Shown here piece by piece: positions 59,308 to 64,000 of a DNA stretch of 64,000 bases (positions within the stretch are counted from its first letter, which is position 1; each line of letters starts with the position of its first letter). Under the pieces are notes generated by a model. The model searched no databases. It had not been told where the DNA came from and saw nothing but the letters and a program-made list of their open reading frames with translations. This DNA comes from Solen grandis (taxonomy: Eukaryota > Mollusca > Bivalvia > Adapedonta > Solenidae). The DNA is taken from the NCBI GenBank assembly GCA_021229015.1, contig CM037785.1, positions 2,354,964 to 2,418,963 on the forward strand. The letters run 5' to 3'. A program made the translations under genes and the position numbers.

Positions 59308-62300
59308 TTATTAGGACTTTCTGCCTACAGGCAGAAAGTCATATTGGGTTTGTTGGTTTCTGCCTAAAGCAGAAAGTCCTATTGGGTTTGTACTGTTTAT
59401 TCTTCTTCTTCTTCTTATTATTATTCTTTTTTTCTTCCTAACTAAACGCTTATTTTTCTATATTGCAATACTCCTAGGACGATGAAATTTTTAGGACTTT
59501 TTAGTCAGGTGAGGAAATTTTGATTTCTATGATTTTCATATGCCTATGAAGTCATATGACGTCACATTTGAAATATGCTACAAAAGTTTGTACGCGGTCT
59601 ACAGCCATTGTTTGTGAACCGATTTTCATCAAATTTTTACAGATTGTGTATATTAAGTTCTAGTTGTGCATCCCGGTGTCCGTTTTTCAAAATTCGAAAA
59701 GTCCATGGTTCTATAGCGAATCCAAGATTCGAACCAAGGTCGTAAATTTTTAAAATGCTTATAAAATCTGTCCTATTTAAGATAGAAAGTTGATATTTAG
59801 TCAGTATATAGGTCTCTAGAAGTTTTAAACATTTTGTGAAAATATATGTCATATGTCGTCACGTGACGTCATTTTATGATAATGTATTTCTAATATTAAC
59901 AAGAATATTTCTATATGTTGAAATTGTCGAAAGGCAAGGAAAATTTAAAGACACATGCTTCCAACGCTGAAATTTCGATTTCTATGATTTTCATATGCCT
60001 ATGATGTCATATGACGTCACATTTGAAATAAGCTACAAAAGTTGGTACGCGGTCCAGAGCCATTATTAATGACCCGATTTTCATCAAATTTTGACAGGAT
60101 GTGTATATTAAGTTCTAGTTGTGCATCCCGGTGTCCGTTTTTTAAAATTCGAAAAGTCCAAGGTTCTATAGCGATTCCAAGATTCGAACCAAGGTCGTAA
60201 ATTTTCAAATTCTTATAAAATCGGTCCTTTTTGAGATAAAAAGATGATATTGGGTCAGTATATAGGTTTCTGGGAGTCTTAAACATTTTGTGAAAATAAA
60301 TGTCATATGACGTCACGTGACGTCATTATATGATAATGAATTTCTAATTCTAACAAGATTATTTCTATATCTTGAAATTTTCGAAGGGCAATGAAAAATT
60401 AATGCCGCATGCTTCAGATGCTGAAATTTCGATTTCAAAGATATTCAGAAGCCTATGACGTCATATGACGTCACATTTGAAATTGACTACAAAAGTTTGT
60501 ACACGGTCCAGAGCCATTATTAATGGGCCGATTTTCATCAAATTTTCACAAAATGTGTATATTAAGTTTATCTAGTTGTGCATCTCTGGATCCGTTTTTC
60601 AAAATTCGAAAAGTCCATGGTTCTATAGCGAATTCAAGATTCGAACCAAGGTCGTTAATTTTTAAATGCTTATTAAATCGGTCCTATTTGAGATAGAAAA
60701 GTGATATTGGCTCAGTATATAGGTCTCTGGGAGTCTTAAACATTTCGTGAAAAAAAACGTCATCTGACGTCATGTGACGTCATTATATGATAATGTATAT
60801 CTAATATTAACAAGAGTATTTCTATATGTTGAAATTGTCGAAGGGCAATGAAAATTTAATGACAAATGAATTAGACGCTGAAATTTCGATTTCAATGATT
60901 TTCATATGTCGCTGACGTCATATGACGTCACATTTGAAATTGATTACGAAAGATTTTACACGGTCCAGAGCCATTATTAATGGGCCGATTTTCATTACAT
61001 TTTCACAGAATGTGTATATTACGTTCTTATTGTGTATACCGGTGTCCGTTTTTCAAAATTCGAAAAGTCCAAGCATCTATGGCGGATCAAAGATTCGAAC
61101 CAAGGACGTCAATTTTTAAATGCTTATAAAATCGGTCCTATTTGAGATAGAAAATTGAAATTTTGCCAGTTAGTATGTCTCTGTGTGTCTTAAGAATTAT
61201 GAGAAAATAAACGTCATATGACGTCACGTGACGTCATTTTTTTATTGTTATTATTCTTTTCTTTTTCCTAACTAAACGCTTATTTTAATATGTTGCAATA
61301 GTCCTAGGACGATGAAATTTTTATGGGTTATTAGGCACGTGAGGAAATTTTGATTTCACCCCTACTGCATATATGTAGCCATATCTCAATAAATATCGAT
61401 TTTTGTAAATATATGTATGAATAAGAATTATAGCTGAATAATTGACGTTTCCAAAGATATTTAGTTTATTAAAATTGGTTTACGCAATACAAAGTTATAA
61501 GCAAAAAAATACTAAATGAAATTAAGCTAATTTTGCTGATAATATGCTGTTTTCTTGAGGTTTAACAGTCAATAATTTTTAATTTAAGGACCAATTTTTA
61601 AATTGGACTTCATATAAGAAAGTTACATGGAAAATAAGATATTTCATAATCATGCATCATAAAAAAATGGAAAAGGTCACGCGCAGGGGTCACCAAGCTT
61701 AAATATTTGCGCAACGACTTAAAAAAAAAAAATAAAAAAAATATCAAATTGCAATTGATGGGCTATATCTTGATTTTGTTGGGTTTTTTTTGTTGTTGTT
61801 TTTTGTCGAATGTTGACTGTTTCCAAAATAAGCATTGAAGTTAATACATGTACAACGGCACAAGACAAAAATCCGTATTTGCAACACTATGTAGCTAGCG
61901 AGCAGTTTGCAAGCCTTGAAAAATTCACACGCAGCCCCACATTTTAGACCATCTAAAAACTGCATTGTTATGCTAACGATATTCATATTGCATCAGTTTG
62001 TAGGCTGGGATGTTACCTTTCAAAATATCACCATAGTTCGAAATTCCAGGAATTTATGGCAAAACTACGGAAGCCCAAACACGCCAAAATCGCTAAATAC
62101 GATTAACTACGTTACAGGTGTCGAAAGGATATAGCACTATACAAATATTAAATACTTCTTCCTAATGAGGCTAAAATTAAACAAGGTTACAACTGAGCTG
62201 GAGTGATGAAATTCTATGTGTGATGAAAGTTAGAAACTTACATTTGAACACTGTTTCATTTTTCTTTCATGTCATATGACATAGTATAAATTTTGTATGT

Positions 62301-62507
62301 AAACTACATGTGCAAGATATGGGCGGACTTTTATCAAAATTCACAGAATGTGTTTTATTTGTGCTATTTTATATAGAAATAGAGGAGATAGAAAGTTGCA
62401 ATTTGGACAGATTATCTATTATGTCATCTTCTATATATACTATATAAAGCAGATGTTGCAGAAAGTCCTATCATTCGTTTTCACGAATGACATCTACTTA
62501 TTATTAT
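59308..62507 (+). mobile_element. Helentron-like element H6 with two 5' ends
   Basis: Two stacked 5' ends (about 59309 and 59352, the second missing GGAC) are followed by units at 59591, 60045, 60500 and 60957. An unrelated AT-rich stretch from about 61360 to 62450 has no units. The 3' end is GCAGAAAGTCCTA, hairpin CATTCGT-TTTC-ACGAATG and CTAC (62504-62507), a mutated CTAG. Confidence 0.7.
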
Positions 62508-64000
62508 TATTATTATTCTACTTTTTTCTTCCTATTGAGGTTCAAATTAAAACAGGTTGCCGATGAACTAGCAGCATGAAATTTTAATAGTATGCACAGA
62601 GATTTTGTCGCTTTTGATCGTTATAATGACGTCAGGTCTGAAAAAGGCTACAAAAGCTTGTTCGAGCTCTACAGCCCTCATGATTGGACCGATTTACTTG
62701 ATTTTTTCACAGAATGTATATATTATGTTCTTGTTAAGCAGGATTATATACGTTTTGCAATATTTAAAAGATCAAGGATCTATGGCTGAACCAAGTTTCG
62801 AACTTTGACCAGAAAATGTATTGAAGTATTACGAAGCACTCAGATAAGCTAGAAACATGAAATTTAGACAGAATATGTGTCCTATTGATTTCTTTCAGTT
62901 CTGAGAAGATTGACGGTGTATGACGTAAAATGACGTCATAACGCGTTATCAAATTTTTATCCAAAATATACGGTTTTTTAGCACTGGAAGATAAAGTTTT
63001 TGACCGATTTGCATAAAATTTTCATTGAAGGTGCAACATAGCCTCTTATTGTCATCAGTTACTTCCGCTTCCGGAAAATAGCTAAGGTCAAGGTCACATG
63101 TCAATTATCGGTTTTTTCTTCGGCCTTTAATATCTCAAAAACGAAAAATATTTTATCGAGACATTATGCGTATAATTTGTAGGGCTTTGAAATGCCTCTC
63201 AGACGATATATAGTTTTTGAAGATCGGGGTTGAATCAGTTGAGTTATTGCAGAAAAACCAAAATGCTGCAACCCTTAGCGCACTTAACTACTTATATCTC
63301 GATCATAATTGATTTTTGTTAATAAGAGTATGAATATAATTTGTAGATCAATGCCCGGCCGTTCTTTTGGTGTTTAAATTTTAAAGATTGACCTAATATT
63401 CATTAAGTTATAGGGAAAAACAAAACGGTATGAACATATTTATCCCCGATTTTTGCCGTGTGCTCAAGGTTTAACCGCCCGTATCTACAAAGTGTTTAAA
63501 GATACATACAATTATGAAGCAAGTGAATTGTGGGAAATCAAAAGACCTTTCTAACGGTACCTAGCTTTTTAAAATTGGAAGTAATATAAGGAAGTTACAT
63601 GAAAAATAATAATTCAATAAAACCGTTCTTTCATGCACTCCCGCAGTAAGTCCCGATCACTTGATTCCTTTTTTTCGAAGAAACTATTTCTTTTTTAAAT
63701 AACATATAGAACATTTTTATTTATTTTGCATGATGTAATGCGGTTCTAATGATATGCAGATTTTAATGATCGGACCATAAATTATAAAGTTATTTGTCGA
63801 AAGGCAATAATAGACATGAACATCTTTTTGCCGACTTTTGCCGTTTTCTTGAAAAATAACTTTCTATATCTCAAAACCCGTAATAGAAAAGTTGAAACAT
63901 GAAACACGTGAAATGCTGGAAATTTAAAGGCCTTTCTAATGGTACCTAGCGTTTTAAAATTGGACATCGGACATCCTATAAAGAAGTTAGATAAGAAATA
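62508..64000 (+). mobile_element. Resumed Helentron-like element H7, runs off window
   Basis: It restarts with (TTA)n and a CTTTTTTCTTCCT tract, then one diverged unit, then the region with CTTCCG-TTCCGGAAAAT that matches 6590-7330 and 12060-12780. No 3' end is reached. Confidence 0.65.

Overview
The window is AT-rich eukaryotic DNA that I assign to a bivalve mollusc, most likely a venerid-type clam. The basis is two tRNA-derived SINE families whose Pol III heads and tails look like those common in bivalve genomes, pearl-like elements with ~160-bp tandem cores, LINE ORF2 remains and a Polinton relic. The bivalve assignment comes from pattern memory, not from a search. Most of the window is transposable-element sequence. 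I see only two plausible host gene pieces: the C-terminal exons of a laccase-like multicopper oxidase (minus strand, 46.6-50.9 kb) and one candidate cysteine-rich exon (minus strand, 28.0-28.2 kb). There are two 100-N assembly gaps (13869-13968 and 31358-31457).

Layout. 0-2.4 kb: a dispersed repeat and one copy of each SINE family. 2.4-13.9 kb: a nest of Helitron/Helentron-like non-autonomous elements. They have GGACTTTCTGCC-type 5' hairpins, an inverted copy of that motif near the 3' end, then a 3' hairpin followed by CTAG. Some carry ~450-bp tandem units full of TGACGTCA octamers. Inside this nest sit a SINE, a 1.2-kb foldback palindrome and a pearl-like element with a ~160-bp tandem core. 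14.0-17.8 kb: a decayed Polinton/Maverick, with a BIR-domain ORF, a two-TM ORF, a zinc-ligand ORF, an integrase with chromodomain, a capsid-like ORF and two short ORFs. 18.0-19.2 kb: a decayed LINE reverse transcriptase. 19.2-34.7 kb: mostly unrecognised non-coding DNA with a piggyBac-type MITE (TTAA sites), a palindromic MITE, SINE fragments, microsatellites, tandem duplications and the lone cysteine-rich exon. 34.7-35.1 kb: a possible promoter with NRF1- and YY1-like sites. 35.1-45.9 kb: a large imperfect inverted duplication around a 4.6-kb spacer. 46.0-50.9 kb: a mariner-type MITE and the oxidase 3' end. 51.4-54.06 kb: LINE ORF2 remains. 54.06-64.0 kb: a second Helentron-like nest, starting with a ladder of eleven stacked 5' ends and running off the window.

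How it fits together. No operon or coordinated gene system is present; the window records layered mobile-element insertions. Insertions went repeatedly into the same T-rich spot just inside the 5' end of earlier Helentron-like elements, which gives stacked 5' ends upstream and a series of 3' ends downstream. The dense CRE (TGACGTCA) and DR1-like (TGACCTTTGACC) motifs mean these repeats could spread transcription-factor sites, but that is inference only.
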